Positions 49,736 through 60,630 of a DNA stretch of 64,000 bases are shown here, one piece after another (the stretch's first letter is position 1; every line of letters begins with the position of its first letter). The DNA lies in NCBI GenBank assembly GCA_038501785.1, contig JBAMJR010000051.1, forward strand, positions 1,344,501 to 1,408,500. Direction: 5' to 3'. The stretch is from Myoxocephalus aenaeus (lineage: Eukaryota; Chordata; Actinopteri; Perciformes; Cottidae). Both the position numbers and the translations under genes were made by a program. The notes beneath the pieces are model-generated. The model saw only the letters and a list, made by a program, of their open reading frames with translations, had not been told where the DNA came from and did no database searches.

Positions 49736-50218
49736 TGTAGCACATAATAACTACACTATTTAGCATTAGTAAAGCATGAGTAAATACTTAAATCATTTAT
49801 AAAGCATTCTTCCAACATGCACACTCATTAGTATGCAATTCATAAACAGTTATACATGTTTTATTCTTGAATAATAAGCTTGACATGATTGGGTTTTCAT
49901 ACTTTATAATTGATGAATTCCCCATTAGTAAATGAAGTAATATATATTTCAAACCAATTATTAAGGACTTATAGATGATGCACTAATGGTTAACATCTGC
50001 TTTATAAACGTGTTTTAATACTGCAATTTATGATTAAGTCAGGTAGTTACTAGTCGTTAGTTAAGTATTTTGTGTGAGCCCATCTAAAGTGAGGACTATC
50101 TTTACAACGCATTTATAAATGACATTGAAAGGCCAGCAGTGCCTCAAAGCTAACAGAAAAGGGAAATATAAACACAACACAACGTGCTAACAGTGTGTAG
50201 TTACTATAAAGTGCTACC
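49736..50218. mobile_element. hAT-like MITE (483 bp)
   Basis: Flanked by the exact 8-bp duplication TGTGTCAC at 49728-49735 and 50219-50226. The left end begins TGTAGCACATAATAACTAC; the right end read inward begins GGTAGCACTTTATAGTAAC, an imperfect inverted pair. The interior is AT-rich, made of loosely related TTTATAAAT, TTAGTA and CATTTATAAA motifs, without coding capacity. The 8-bp duplication points to an hAT-type transposase. A related copy lies at 52399-53480. Confidence 0.8.
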
Positions 50219-50221
50219 TGT

Positions 50222-50235
50222 GTCACGTACGTGAC
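50222..50235. repeat. 14-bp perfect palindrome at the MITE edge
   Basis: GTCACGTACGTGAC is fully self-complementary and overlaps the right target duplication of the preceding MITE. It contains two overlapping CACGT cores. The left copy of the target site lacks the second half, so the palindrome is flanking DNA completed by the original target. Confidence 0.85.
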
Positions 50236-52398
50236 AATACGAGTGCAGATAATGTGTTAATTGTTACAGTGTGCAATTACCCCTCTCACATCATCTTCAA
50301 ACGTTCAGTGAAACCGCACCTTTGTCGAACCGCTAAAGCTGTCAGTCTGAGGACCGGCTGCTCGTGGTCATGAGCAGCATGGAGTAGAGTTGCACAGCTG
50401 GAGTTATGTTCAACGTAAGGCGAAGTGACAGAAATGCTAATCAAGTATCAAAACTGACACCGGATTCCCGTCGATGCAGATCGGACCTTCAATGATTTAT
50501 TAGTCAAAGTGAAAGCATGTGTCATTGTGTTGAGTGCTCATGGGTAAACACGGCTCCCGCCAAGGTGCACCACTTAGCGGCTCTCCCCTCCAGCGCGAAC
50601 AGCACTCTCCACGAGGGCCCGCCCGATAGCGCCGTTGAAGAGTAACTTTCAAAACAGGTAAGCCACACGCAATGCATCTAAGCAAGTCACTTAAGAGTGC
50701 ACTAAAGGGCTATAATAAGAGCAGAAGGTAGAGGGGTGATGTGTGTCCCGACTTCAAATGGGTTCCTTCTGCTGAGTAAGCCCTCTCCACTCCCGGTCCC
50801 CAGATCACAGAGAGGACGGAGAGCTGCAGCAGACCCCAATTATCAGACCGTCATTTCACAATCCTACACTCTCCTCCTCGTCCGCTGCTCACCGCTGCTT
50901 TAATTTCAGTCGAGATATTCCTTGCCAGAGCCGTGGGGAGCACCAGGGGTGGAAAGGTTAAAGACTCCACAGAGCAACCCAGTTTGGGCAAAAGAACCAA
51001 AGGGAGACGACGAGTCGTAAAAGAGAAGGAGTTCTGCTTTCTGTTATTTGCGTCACGGACAGAAGAGGAACGTTGTCCGTTTGTTGCGTCTTCACTTTGG
51101 TGTTGCCAATTAAGTCTGGATTTCTTTGCGAGTGGATGGCTGGAACAGGGTTTGATGGATAAACAATGCTCCAGTGCATAATTTACTTGAGCACGGAAGC
51201 GCGAGATTCATTCACTCTCACTCTCCCCGTTGTATTCTTAGCGTCTACTTAAGCTGACAGCAGGGTTGTAATGAGATTTTTGTGATTCGACAACCCCAAA
51301 AACTGATAATTGCACACTTTTCTTTTGTCACTTTGAAGTCTGCAATATCATCTACGAGTAACAGGACGAATACATGTGTGTGACGTTGTTGCGTAGTCGT
51401 GGCTGCTTCTTCCTATGCGCTAGAAATTATCACATATATATATATATAGTCATAAATATTGGAATAGCATGCTTTCTGCATAATTTATGCATCTTAACAT
51501 CTGAGAGAATGGCCGCCCCCGCCGACACATTTCATTGGCTGTCTTAGAAATCGAGAGGAAGTCCCTGCTGCCTAGTGTTGATGCTATAGTGGGTTTGTTC
51601 ATTTTTAATGGCAAGGGGAGAAAAAATAGAATGGCTAATGATGTTAATGATTCAGTTGAGCCGACTAACATGTGGAGAGCAGGAATTGTTACAAAAGTAC
51701 GGACTTCCCGTAGAGAAGATGCGGTCCGTGTGCCGGCACACAATGTGCACAAACACACTTGTGCACAATTATGGATTTGGATATTTGCATTAAGTTCCTT
51801 TCGTATACGTTGTTGGTTTTTAATCACTCTTAACAAGATTCCTTCTCACCACGTATGTAATTAATGCAGCGTCTTTGATTACTTCAGAAGAGAAGAGGTT
51901 GAAATTAATATTCTACTCCAGGCAATAATGATTTCCACAACAGCATAATTATGTATGATGAAATCTCTCCAAGCATGAGGAGGGGTATGTATGTTTTTCT
52001 TCTTCTCCCACACTGATTCTTTTCCTCTTGGGAAGCAGTTATGTGGATATGGTGCCTGCTCTCCTCTGCTGTTGTTGCATGAGATAAGAGCCGGCAGCAA
52101 TGTATGCTTTCATGTGAAAAGTGAAAAGAGGGGAGAATGCTGTGGGAGATTAATGGCACATAAACAATATAGATGACTTTGTGCGCAAAGAACCCGTGTT
52201 CTTATAGTTTTTTTATATCTTTATGCATTTTATATATTTTTTTATTTAGTCTCAGGCAATTCTGTAAAGCATCAGCCTAGATGGAAGCCTTGCAGGGAGG
52301 TTAACATCCATATGTATAAATAAATATGAAACCTATCTCACACGTGTAGACCTCGACCACAGGGATTCCACATTTCCTTTTAATTACTATCTAAACCT
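50236..52398. other. unique non-coding sequence
   Basis: No gene seen. A short TA run lies at 51434-51448 and T-rich patches at 52207-52250. Confidence 0.5.
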
Positions 52399-52425
52399 GG
52401 TAACACTTTATAATAATAACCATCA

Positions 52426-52959
52426 TTGATGCCCCCCAACACTACCCCCCCCCTAACAATACACAACAGCACTGTTTCTGCGGTGGAGACTTTCAAGTTT
52501 CTGGGATCCACAATCTCCCGGGACCTGAAGTGGACCGCCAACATCAACACCATCCGGAAAAAGGCCCAGCAGAGGCTGTACTTCCTGCGCCAGCTCAGGA
52601 AGTTCAACCTGCCTCAGGAGCTGCTGATCCTGTTTTACTCCGCCATCATCCAGTCTGTCCTCTGCTCTTCCATCACTGTGAGGTTTGGATCGGCCACCAA
52701 ACAGGACAGAGTCAGACTCCAACGGATCGTCAGGTCTGCAGAGAGAACCATTGGTTCCAGCCTGCCCTCCATCCTGGACTTGCACACCGCCAGAGTCAGG
52801 AAGCGGGCTGTAAAGATCACCACAGACCCCTCACACCCTGGACACAAGCTGTTCCACCTCCTCCCCTCTGGTAGGCGCTACAGAGCACTGTACGCCAAAA
52901 CCACCAGACACAGGAACAGCTTCTTCCCACTGGCCGTCACTCTGATGAACAGTTAAACA
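52426..52959 (+). pseudogene. L2-like reverse transcriptase C-terminal fragment
   Basis: Open frame of 176 codons ending in TAA. From about residue 20 it matches the end of ORF2 of fish L2/CR1-group LINEs: FKFLGSTISRDLKW (end of the reverse-transcriptase thumb region), KKAQQRLYFLRQLRKF, a WFG-type site that here reads RFGSAT, TDPSHPGHKLFHLLPSGRRY, and RNSFFPLAVTLMNS at the terminus. The catalytic YADD-type core and the N-terminal endonuclease are missing. The first 18 or so residues probably belong to the disrupted MITE. The frame is still open, which suggests a fairly young insertion, but it is not a functional gene. Confidence 0.85.
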
Positions 52960-53040
52960 GACTCTTCATCTGCACTATCTGCACTTTTTTGTTGTTATAC
53001 TACTGTCTTTAATATCCTTTTTATATTCTAAAATTAATAG
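52435..53040 (+). mobile_element. 5'-truncated L2-like LINE insertion
   Basis: Comprises the ORF2 C-terminus and a short 3' untranslated part with CTGCACTATCTGCACTTTT, ending near a duplicated AAAATTAATAGT motif (about 53027-53052) that may be its tandem tail. Both edges are approximate. Sits inside the hAT-like MITE that begins at 52399, so it is younger than that MITE. Different in sequence from the L2-like tail at 47808. Confidence 0.75.
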
Positions 53041-53482
53041 TAAAATTAATAGTTCATTAAATGTTGGTTAAAGACAATTATATTTTCTAATCTAATCTAT
53101 CTCGCACTATTTATAAAGTTTATTGTTGCACACACTGTAAGTATGTACTATATTAGGTATTTGTTAATTATTACCAAATGATTTGCAAACTGCGAACATT
53201 GTTTTTCAATGGTTAATAATTAGTTTCTGGTCCTTCTATCCATCTTACAGTTATACATGTTTTACAAAGTATTAAATATCTAAAGTTTGTAAATGCTTTA
53301 CAAATTATGTATTACCCAGTCAACAAAGTATATTTGTTATCAGTTGAAACTTTATAAAAGTCACCAAATAATGTTTCTTGATTGTTTACAAACCCATTAA
53401 TAACGTTTAACAAAGTATTACAAATATCTGGTTGTTAATATGTATCAAGATTTTGCTAACAATTTCATAAAAGTGCTATATG

Positions 53483-54100
53483 TGTGGTAAAGCAGGCCAC
53501 AGGCAGCCTGCAATGAAGGACCCAGGCAAAGGGGCGGAGCCTATAAAAAGAGGTGTAACGCTCACCTGCGCCTTTCTTCCTAACGACACACACCTGAGAG
53601 CAGCTGAGAGCAGCCGTGTCGAGGGACTCATCTGGTGAGCTCTCCTTCCTTATTATGCAGGTTCTAAAAGCATGATTTTAGCAATGTCATATAGTCTTTT
53701 GTTCCTTTTGTTTTTAAAGAGTCCTTGAAGGAGCGACCACTGTTTTTCCCAGGCCTTGTACATTTGCATGTCCTTTTTAAAGTAGTCCATTGCATGGGCC
53801 TTTTTATGTTTGATTTGAGCTTGTGGGGTTTCGTGCTGAAGAGACGGACACAGTGATAGAGCAGCCATATATGTTGCATGGGCATTTTACTATTGTTACT
53901 TATTGTGTTTGCTGTGAATAAGTACATTTTATTTGACCTCCCTGACGGTGCAGTTTTAGTCTCACATGATTTACTTTCTTGTTTGTGCACTTTTGATTTA
54001 GGTATAGTTTACCCAACGTGTCAATAAAACCTATGTTTGGTACGTAGTCTCTGGCTCCAGTTTACTCTGGGCGTTGTGTGGGGTTTATCACCGGGTCACA
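53483..54100 (+). mobile_element. solo LTR, Gypsy-like (618 bp)
   Basis: Begins TGTGGTAAAG and ends GGGTCACA, with the exact 4-bp target duplication TATG at 53479-53482 and 54101-54104. Inside are a GC box (GGGGCGGAGC, 53531-53540) directly followed by a TATA box (TATAAAA, 53542-53548), and an AATAAA signal at 54023-54028 about 75 bases before the end. TG...CA termini, 4-bp duplication and promoter-to-polyadenylation order identify a solo LTR left by recombination; 4 to 5 bp fits Ty3/Gypsy. No internal region, primer-binding site or gag-pol is present. It lies at the right border of the disrupted MITE. Confidence 0.85.
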
Positions 54101-54174
54101 TATGAGACTTCCTCCTCTGCTCAAGTCCACATTACTCTACTATATCTTTACTTCGCTAATAGTAGTTGATGATA

Positions 54175-54487
54175 TACCGTAAAAGTCGGGTTACACGCCG
54201 CCACTACCTTCGGTCAGTGTCCCCGTTTGCTCCCCGCTGTAGCCAGCTGGCGCTCATGCTAGTTCCCCGCTAACTTCCGCTAGCTCTCTGCTAACTTCTG
54301 CTAGTGCTACGCTAGCTCCCCGACAACCACCGAAGGTAGCGGGACCAGCCCCGGCTCGACACCCGACTTGGGCAGAGGGGACGCGGCCAGTAGCAGCAGC
54401 AGCAGCGCTAGCTAGCACTGCTGCTAGCTTGCTACAGCGGGACACTGACCGGAGGTAGGAGCGGCTTGTAACCCGACTTTTACGGTA
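54175..54487. mobile_element. foldback MITE, copy 2 (313 bp)
   Basis: Same family as copy 1 at 15501-15803 and in the same orientation: the interior blocks (TCCCCGCTGTAGCCAGCTGG, ACACCCGACTTGGGCAGAGG, GGGACGCGG, GCTAGCTAGCAC) match closely. Both ends begin TACCGTAAAAGTCGGG, identical to each other but different at positions 8-12 from both ends of copy 1. A CTGCTAGT-rich insertion accounts for most of the extra length. Starts and ends in TA; no coding capacity. Confidence 0.88.
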
Positions 54488-55867
54488 GTAATGAGCTGAA
54501 TCCCCTTTTTCTGCACCTTTTTTTTTTTTTTTAAAGGTTTAAATATTCCAGATACTGTCCTTCTGGCCATGTATGTGTTCTGAACATCTTGCATCACAAA
54601 GCCATTTCTCATCTGGTGGTCTGGCGGCCATTATTATTAATTTCAACTATTCAAGGAATCAGCGGGATACAGTTTATTTAGCATCTGCACCACAAACAGA
54701 TTGTTACGGGTACCAAGAGGAGATATTTGGCATTATTCAAAGTTTAATCTCAAAAGACACATGCCGGTTTTGATGATACATTCGCACTTGACGTTGATTT
54801 ATACAGGACCAAATCAAGATAAACACATGCTGACAACAATTACAATTCTTCTGTCTGACCACATCCGTATCATCACATTTCGAGTAGAAAACCCAGTGCT
54901 GCAAAGCAAATTTCTGGCACTGCATCGCTGAGAGCGACTCATTTTACCCCTCATTTCATTTTAAGCAGGTTAGTTGCACACAATGGGCTACAAATAAGCA
55001 AATGTACTTTTATCAAGTTAGTTTGTCACAAGCTATACATTAAGGCTTTGATATAGTGCCTGTGTCCCTCTGAATCTTGAATCTTGGAAATCACCTAACA
55101 CAAAGGAGAGAATCATTTGTTGAAGAGTTTGCAGAGTGAGCGTTACATGGTCTTATGAATCTTCCACAAATCAATTTGAGGCCCTCTGAGGGTTTCTAAT
55201 GAAATGCAAATGCAAGCATCCCACAGGGAGTAGTACCTTTTAATTAATTTGGACTTGGAACATATGTTTTGGACTTGGGATTGAGGTGTAAACAGATGAG
55301 TGTTTGGCAATTTACCTCCTCTCTGCAATAAAGATGTCCCTGTAACACTCCCAAATAGCTGCAATATGCAAGTGAGAAAAGTCACAGTGTGCCCTGATTT
55401 ATTTGCTGTTATTAATGAGGCGGTGTGGAAGGAAGTGGTCTGTGGCTGCCAGCACAATATCTGACCTCTGAGAGTGCATTAAATCAAGGCATTAGGGAAT
55501 GCAGTAATAAAGAGGCCAGCTAAGGCACTGAACCTGCTCCAAAACAAACAAACCACAACACTAGCACAGGAAGCTGGAATCACAACCAGAGGCTTCTCTC
55601 AAACAGAGAAAGCCAACATGGAAGTACACCATCATGTGTCGGTATAACGGCAGCAGCTGTCACTCAAATACAGTTAGGCATTATTTAACGCAAAAACTAT
55701 CCCTTTGTTTTCCTTCTGGTGGTTGAGATTAAATACAACTGCCCCAATAAGTAGCAGTGGAGCTGCATTTTGCAGCTTTTCATCGAACCATTCTTGGTGC
55801 ATCGATAGTATTTGTTTTAACAGGAGTACACTTCAACCGCCTGCTAGAAGATATTGTCTGTTATTTT
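54488..55867. other. unique non-coding sequence
   Basis: T run at 54519-54533; no gene or repeat recognised. Confidence 0.5.
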
Positions 55868-56000
55868 GTCACTTCTGGTTGCAAAAATGCTATTGGGCCA
55901 AAAACCAAGATGGTGACGGCCAAAATGCCAAATACAAGACTTCAAAACAGCATCCACAAACCAATGGGAGACGTCACGGTGCCTATTGAGACCAAATCGG
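55868..56000 (+). repeat. dispersed teleost repeat, copy 2
   Basis: Shares TCACTTCTGGTT, then CAAGATGGTGACGGCC, then ACAAACCAATGGGAGACGTC and CACGGTG, in the same order as 31920-32020. Shorter than copy 1. Confidence 0.6.
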
Positions 56001-57407
56001 ACACATTTATCCATCTTTCTCGTATTGTTGTAACAGTAGTGTAACGGCAGCAGTTTGAGACAGCAGGTATGAGCACTACTTCAGTTGTACAATCTTAAAT
56101 GCTATGTGGGAACAATATTTTCTACAAGTTGGACTGTTGCTTATTCAAACGTTGAATATGGAACCGAGCCATGGAGCAGAGCATCCAATTAGTCTGACAC
56201 ATTGTGCTTGGTAAGCCTGTTGAACACATTTTATTTGGAAGCAGAGACAGCAATTTCTCAGAGGAAAGATTGACAACAATCATAGTTAGTAATAACAAGA
56301 GGGAAAAAAAGCGCTTCAGAATATCCCAACATTAAAAAATATATATCATAACAGAGATCCATACACCTGACCAAACCTGGCAACCCTGTTGAATTCAAAT
56401 GTTTTATTTCTACCCAAATTTCCTCCACAATCCAAATAAAACACACATAAAACATTAATATTTCAGTTGTCAAGACTTCACAGTGACAATTAGTCAATTT
56501 GGTGGAATGCCAACAGTGTGCAACGGCAACCATCTGCGCCACAACTTTTTTATGGCCAAGGCAGTGAGTCACATCACTTACTTCCCCAGAGCTGTCACTA
56601 TACGCAAACAACAGTGTTTAGACGCCGCCTCCACACAGACAAACGGCCTCTCGACTCATCAGACCTATATCTACTCGTCAGCTCACAATGTTTGCACAAG
56701 CCTTAACACTTTTATTGATTCATAAACTCTGCCAGTACTCAATAACGCTCATGTATATATGCTCAGAATTATTGAGTGTATAGGCTTCTGCGGTCATTAG
56801 ACCCGATGCGAGAATCTTTGTGAACTTTCCACAATTCTGTCGGTATGTGCCGTGTTCAACATTTCATAGTTTCAAATCGACTTTGCTGGAAAATGGTGAG
56901 AAGCTATTGCATCGCTCCCCCAGTTCACAGCTCCAAGACCTGACATTCTTTCTTTCTTTTTAGTAAACGCTTCAAACCCATGGGAGGCTGCGTGATTACA
57001 TTCATTTTCACTGCATGATTTCTGTGCCTACTTTAAAAATTTGACAGAACATACAATGGTCATTGTTGTGCCTTTTCAGATTTTGAGCTTTCACAAGTCA
57101 AGGAAAATGACTCGGGGAAAGGAAATGAAGTGATGGAGGAAAAAAGCTCTGTCTAACTCTGTGGGTTAGCACTTATCCAGGGCAGGGGGCATGGCCTCTG
57201 ATGTCAGAATCATTTCCCTCCACACCTAGACGTTCCCCTGTGAACTTAAAAGTGGCAAACCTAAAGACATGTAAGAAAATATATATTTTTTCTTCTTGAC
57301 ATTATTCTGGCTAAATGAAAAAATATGTTTGAAAAGAGAACATTTGCTGAATCGCTAGATAGCAATTAGAGTAGATGGCTTTGGAAGTAGATGAGTGTTT
57401 AAGGCGC
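56001..57407. other. unique non-coding sequence
   Basis: No gene or repeat recognised. Confidence 0.5.
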
Positions 57408-57545
57408 TAGTTCTCCTCAAGCCCTCTGGACCTAAAGGCCTGCTGGTTTTCAGTTTGAGTGTGTAATCAGGAAGTGGGTTTACACCTGGGACGCCAGGTG
57501 AAGGCAATTACCTGCAATCAACTACCTGGCAGGATATAAGCAGTG
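57408..57545 (+). repeat. probable dispersed teleost repeat
   Basis: Contains CTCTGGACCTAAAGGCCTGC, TGGTTTTCAGTTTG, GGTTTACACCTGGGACGCCA and GGTGAAGGCAATTA, an order I recognise from a common fish repeat whose intact copies are near-symmetrical. Here only one half is clear. Confidence 0.5.
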
Positions 57546-60500
57546 CTCTGTTTGCTCAAGACCAGAATAGCAAATGGTTGTTCAAAAAACCCTGAAAAAA
57601 TGGCGTTACAAGGTGTTTGCTGGTGAGTTTTAAAATGCTGTATCTTCAAATTTTAAGGTTTTTCTTGAGGTATATAAGAAACATTTGAAAGTAGAATATG
57701 CAAAACATCCTCTTAAACACTTCAATTGAGGGTCACACACGGCTGTGCTATACATGAGACATTCATACAAACACTAAAATATCCTAAAATGTAGAGATTT
57801 TGAAATAAGTAGCAGCCATCGTGCCATTTTGTGACAATCCCTCTGTTCAGATGAGACACAACCACACCAGGACCATGAAATAACATGGAAAAACATATGC
57901 ACATTACAACCGAGGCAAATTGCACTGTATATTATTAAACTAAAGGTGTGAAATTCCTTCCTCTGGCATTGCTCTGTTGCTTAACTAATTATCATGGCAC
58001 ATTAATTTTCTAAACCCTGAAGCCTTTGTTGAGTTTACCCAATGTGCAGAGCGTACGTGTTTATTCCTGTAAAAATGAGGTGTATTACAAAACAAATTTA
58101 AGAAAAAAAGCTATTCGCTCAGAGCCGAGACAACAGAGCCAACAGCTTCAGGGACGCCTTCATTTGTATTCTACAGATTGCATCATAAATTTGGAAAATG
58201 TTAATTGGAGACAATGTGTTAAGAGGCAGATATGGTCTGACATGTAGGCAACATAATAGTATTAAGGGTGAATTAATTATTGCAATATGCTGAGAGGGAA
58301 AACCGAATGCCATCCTCAATCCATAGAAATACATAATAGATGATGAAGATAGCAGTGAATGCGAAACATTTAGACGGACAAATATGTCGCAGTGCTTTTT
58401 GGCCGACACGCTGAAATCAAAAGGCACTGGTTGCCCCCCCATCCCAACAGTGGACGTGTTGACAAAACCCTCATTTATTACAGATTCCCAGCCTGGCGAG
58501 CACAGCCAGCGTGACGCTGATTAGACGGCTTGTACGGAATAAGCTGGAGAGCCCCATTTCACCACAAACCTATATTCATTTAGTTCTGCAGATTTATACA
58601 TCCAGCTATCTAGGCATGGAAATCCAGCATGACATGGGAGTGTATTCTGCCCTTTCCAAAAGAGGGTTAATCTCTCTTTTCTTTCATGAAGAAAACCTCA
58701 ATCTCCCAGTGACCAGCATGTCTCGTATGATGCAGCGGCTGAAGCAATAAATTGAATTAAATAAACCCATTAGTTACAGCAGCTACCTTCTCACCTCGGC
58801 CCAGATACGCACTTTCATGGTGAGTCGGTCCTTTACGGAGAACCGGAGGACGCAGCGTAAGACTGTGACAGCAAAGTGACCTTGAGTCAGAAGACAGACG
58901 CCATGTCCTTGTTCATTACTCGGATCAATTAAGACGGCCTGTCTGCTGCACAGCGCCGCCCCGCTCGCTCCTGCAGGTGTTTAAAAGTAAATGTATGCTC
59001 ATTCAAAAATCAATTCATACTTAGGATTCTGCCTCCTCCCGTCTTGTAGACATGAAACAAACCAGAGGTCGATCGGAGTAGAGAGCCACTATTGGGAGAT
59101 TCTCCGTGGGCGTACTTAAAATGCATGGACTAAATAACCGAGCTTAGAGTGTAGATGCCTTATGAAGAAAGGCCAGTAAGAAGTCAAGGATCCTAATCCT
59201 GCAACAGCCTCAAAGCAATTGGGATGTTTTTACAGTTTTGTCCCTGACAGACTCCTAAATTAAACACATACTGAAGTTTTTAGATTGTGTTTTCATATCT
59301 ATAATGATGCTATTCAAAATATGCGAATCTGACTCGCTGGGTTTTCTGCATTTATGAAGAACGAAAATGTAACTCTTGTTCAGTTTTCCTTTTTGTTTTA
59401 TTTTATTTTCCTATATTAAAGCATAGTCTTCATGTGCTACCAGGCATGTGGCATAATGTCTATATTCAAACAGCCCAGACACACATTAAGTGGTGGATTA
59501 CATTTGCTTTTGACATTAAACAAATTAATCCATAGGTTTGGATGGCGGCTGGTTTAAAAAAAAAAAAAAAAACTGGACTTTCACCCAGTAAAGTGCTGTA
59601 AGTGTACTGTGTGAACCAAATATTGTTGTTGCAAAAACATAATCAAGTACTTTTGTTGCATTTCTTTCTGATTTTAATTCCGTGTCGTCGTTTCAAACCA
59701 CATCATAATGTTTTTTTTACTAAACCTCACCAAGTAGTTTTGTAGCGTTATTTTTGTTTGGTTTTGTTTCAATTTCCAACGTTGATCACATGTTTCAAAC
59801 TATGATAGCCGCAAACACGTTTCCCCCAAAACATAATTATGACTCCAGTTTAGTTGTATGGGAATGCCATTTTCTAGGAAACTGGTTTGATGCAGAATAA
59901 GTTGGACTATTCAGAAATACCACCATGTTAAATGCGGCTTATAGTCCTTCAGTAAACTGTGAGCTTCTCCTGAGCACCTGATTGTTTTCTCTTCGAAACT
60001 TGTTTTCATGTTTGACTTAATAATCTCTACCAGTTATGAACCATAAATGTACAGACAAAGTGTACGACCGCTGATACAGAAGGAAAAAAAAGACTGAATT
60101 TGATTTTAAACATGAGTTTGTAACTGAAATCTAAACATTTATCTTGCAGGAACATTGAGGAAACGGGTATTCCTGGATAAGAAAATGCATCTGATTCCAG
60201 CAATGTATTAAAACAAATGTAACTTTGGTAAATGTTTTTGTGAATACAAATAAAAAGAACAAAATGAAGAGGATATGAAGGCAAACTAAACTCTCCTCAT
60301 TAGCCCTGAGGCAGCAGTAACACTGTATTATGTGCACTATTTCATCTGAAAGTGTTATTAATGTTTTCTCTTTGACTGAATCACTATTAATTGTGTGTGT
60401 TGTGCATTATGTATTATGCATAGGAGACAATATATCTCACATGTGGGAGGAGCCACAAGGGAATAGTTGGCTTCATGGTTGAGAGCAGGTAACAGTCTTA

Positions 60501-60547
60501 TTAGAAAGGCAGACCACGCCAACCCAGTGCTAAACCTCTAATGCCAA
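57546..60547. other. unique non-coding sequence
   Basis: No gene seen. A runs at about 59556-59572. The part 58450-58800 is free of repeats and could be conserved non-coding DNA; the 79-codon open frame there (58511-58750) has no recognisable domain. Confidence 0.5.
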
Positions 60548-60630
60548 TAATCCAAAGGAGGAATAATCACTTCCTGAAACCGCCATTAGCAATTAGCATA
60601 ATCCCTAATGGCGTTCCATTGTCTTAATCC
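60548..60630 (+). promoter_or_regulatory. candidate enhancer with three TAATCC sites
   Basis: Within 83 bases there are three exact TAATCC hexamers (60548-60553, 60599-60604, 60625-60630), one TAATCA (60564-60569), and further ATTAG and CTAATG cores (60583-60611). TAATCC is the established binding core of OTX, CRX, PITX and other K50-type homeodomain proteins. All three hexamers are on the same strand. No microsatellite or mobile element explains the pattern. The function is inference. Confidence 0.35.

Larger units (their letters stand above)
52399..53480. mobile_element. second hAT-like MITE, split by an L2 fragment
   Basis: Begins GGTAACACTTTATAATAA, the same kind of end as the MITE at 49736, and finishes near TTTCATAAAAGTGCTATA. 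The right half shares the exact 17-mer ACAGTTATACATGTTTT with that MITE (about 53250 here, 49848 there). An L2 fragment of about 600 bases occupies the middle; taking it out leaves about 480 bases, close to the 483 bases of the other copy. The extreme right end is damaged or replaced, and I find no target duplication. Confidence 0.6.

Noticed and set aside
52453..52874. Overlapping open frames on both strands across 52453-52874
   Set aside because: Shadows of the L2-like coding fragment in other frames.
53653..53990. Minus-strand open frames of 71 and 108 codons
   Set aside because: They lie antisense within the solo LTR and match nothing recognisable.
54254..54445. Ala-rich minus-strand open frame
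   Set aside because: Arises from GCTAGC and CAGCAG repeats inside MITE copy 2.
58511..58750. 79-codon open frame in repeat-free DNA, considered as a possible exon
   Set aside because: No acceptor and donor pair that fits and no known domain; at best part of conserved non-coding DNA.
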